A stretch of DNA of 64,000 nt from Vibrio penaeicida (GTDB lineage: Bacteria; Pseudomonadota; Gammaproteobacteria; Enterobacterales; Vibrionaceae), in assembly GCF_019977755.1 (NCBI RefSeq), contig NZ_AP025145.1:2170001-2234000 (forward strand). Direction: 5' to 3'. The stretch's first letter is position 1; each line of letters starts with the position of its first letter. Positions 63,088-64,000 of this stretch are shown in pieces. The notes beneath the pieces are model-generated. The model ran no database searches and was not told the origin of the DNA. It saw only the letters and a list, made by a program, of their open reading frames with translations. Position numbers and translations under genes: made by a program.

Positions 63088-64000
63088 CTACTTCATAAAA
63101 ATTACGTTTTGTTCCAAAGCGTTACTGAGCTCGGGAATGCATGACCCGCAGTTGGTTCCGCACTTAAGTACGGCCTGCAATTGGTGTAATGATTGAATGT
63201 TGTGTTGCTCAATCGCTTGCTGAATTTGACTGTCTGACACCCTAAAACAGCTGCAAACCAAGGTGCCTCGCTCACGACCAGACAACCCTTGAGATAAGTT
63301 TCGAATATCAAGTGGCTTTCCTAACATCTCTGCAATTTCATTGGCATTCACAGGCATAGGTTTGTGGCTGATCACCGTTATCGCGTCTGTCACAAAGCAT
63401 TTTTCTAACGGTTCAAACCGTCCTGCGATTACGCACCAGCCTTGTGGTATGTCTAGAATCAGACATCCAGAAAGCGCCTGCATTAATGATGGTTTGGAAT
63501 AAGAAGTTGAAGTGCAATAACGCCAAACAACACTGGAATCGAGCGTTTGCATTGATGAATAAATAGGATGACTCTGCACAATGACATTCGGTTTGTTGTG
63601 ATCACCACGGCGCTGAACATGAGTGATGTAACTGCCCACTTTTGCGGGCATCAGAGATACGGGTTGGGATTTGAATGCGGGCTGCCCAGAAAGAGGATCG
63701 ACCACCGATTCGAGTACTCGATTTATTTGGCTTGCTGACTCATCATGGCCACTGTAGCAACCGGCCCAGTGCATGCTCATAAACACTTGCTTGGCATTCA
63801 GCCCTTTATCCCATTTTGCTTTGGCGTAAACAATAGAACCTTCGGCAAGAGTTGGATGCTGAATTTTAACCAGTTCACCTTCACTAACGCCTAGCATTTC
63901 ACCGCTCAGTGAGTTGAGATACAAGGTAGGTTCTGGATCGAGTTCTGAAAGGTGCTCGATGTGCCCTGTTCGCGTCATCGTATGCCATTGGTCTCGGTGT
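63088..64000 (-). CDS. nasA: Assimilatory nitrate reductase catalytic subunit, C-terminal part
   Basis: Frame is open to the right edge; about 303 residues are visible. RDQWHTMTRTGHIEHLSELD is the start of the molybdopterin-dinucleotide-binding domain of NasA; SGEMLGVSEGELV and MSMHWAGCYSG follow. The end carries an extra BFD-like [2Fe-2S] domain with four cysteines (CSCFRVSD and LKCGTNCGSCIPEL), as in Klebsiella NasA. It reduces nitrate to nitrite in the cytoplasm. cobA follows after 13 bp. Confidence 0.94.
   Translation of the reverse strand, partial: HRDQWHTMTRTGHIEHLSELDPEPTLYLNSLSGEMLGVSEGELVKIQHPTLAEGSIVYAKAKWDKGLNAKQVFMSMHWAGCYSGHDESASQINRVLESVVDPLSGQPAFKSQPVSLMPAKVGSYITHVQRRGDHNKPNVIVQSHPIYSSMQTLDSSVVWRYCTSTSYSKPSLMQALSGCLILDIPQGWCVIAGRFEPLEKCFVTDAITVISHKPMPVNANEIAEMLGKPLDIRNLSQGLSGRERGTLVCSCFRVSDSQIQQAIEQHNIQSLHQLQAVLKCGTNCGSCIPELSNALEQNVIFMK

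Noticed and set aside
1..64000. tRNA or rRNA genes
   Set aside because: No cloverleaf-like or rRNA-like sequence was noticed by eye; a covariance-model scan would settle it.

Overview
The window looks like a chromosomal stretch of a marine Vibrio or close relative. The strongest pointers are an export-monitoring arrest peptide (VemP-type) directly upstream of a second secDF pair, a TfoX-family gene, two TRAP transporters, a Na+/glutamate symporter, many LysR regulators, and short intergenic repeats ending in TATACCCAAGT. No rRNA, tRNA, integrase, phage or transposase gene was recognised. The species call is inference from gene content.

Layout. 1-4.2 kb: end of a graspetide-type RiPP cluster (ATP-grasp ligase, HlyD adaptor, C39-peptidase ABC exporter). 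4.2-8.7 kb: EamA exporter, then vemP-secD-secF with an RNA switch between vemP and secD. 8.8-10.3 kb: glucose-type PTS permease. 10.6-17.7 kb: LysR regulator and a 5-oxoproline (pyroglutamate) module: DUF1445 protein, TRAP transporter, pxpABC. 18-24.6 kb: two small unknown genes and a tightly packed three-gene cassette (1111, 468 and 310 aa) ending in a nuclease-toxin-like protein; this is the least explained region. 24.6-34.6 kb: chemoreceptor, gltS, a cysteate-lyase/D-cysteine-desulfhydrase-type enzyme, two LysR genes and a second TRAP transporter. 34.6-47.5 kb: a mosaic of small enzymes (alpha/beta hydrolases, GNATs, CAT-like and CPT-like proteins, HAD phosphatase, MarR regulator, redoxin between inverted 266-bp repeats, LysE, AraC, SRAP protein, TfoX family). 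47.6-54 kb: TauE/TauD-like pair with LysR, an amidohydrolase and a PAS chemoreceptor. 54-64 kb: nitrate/nitrite assimilation (nirD, nirB, ABC nitrate transporter, ANTAR antiterminator, TrpD2-like protein, cobA, truncated nasA), almost all on the minus strand.

How it works together. The right end is a coherent pathway: nitrate import, NasA reduction, NirBD reduction to ammonium, CobA for siroheme, and an ANTAR protein that probably relieves a leader terminator in front of the transporter genes. The transporter binding-protein gene carries an apparent frameshift close to its 3' end. The 10-17.7 kb module reads as uptake and ATP-driven opening of 5-oxoproline. The vemP-secDF region shows an anti-Shine-Dalgarno sequence placed exactly at the vemP stop codon, a direct sequence explanation of arrest-controlled secD translation. 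The 18.9-24.6 kb cassette is the best candidate for an undescribed system.
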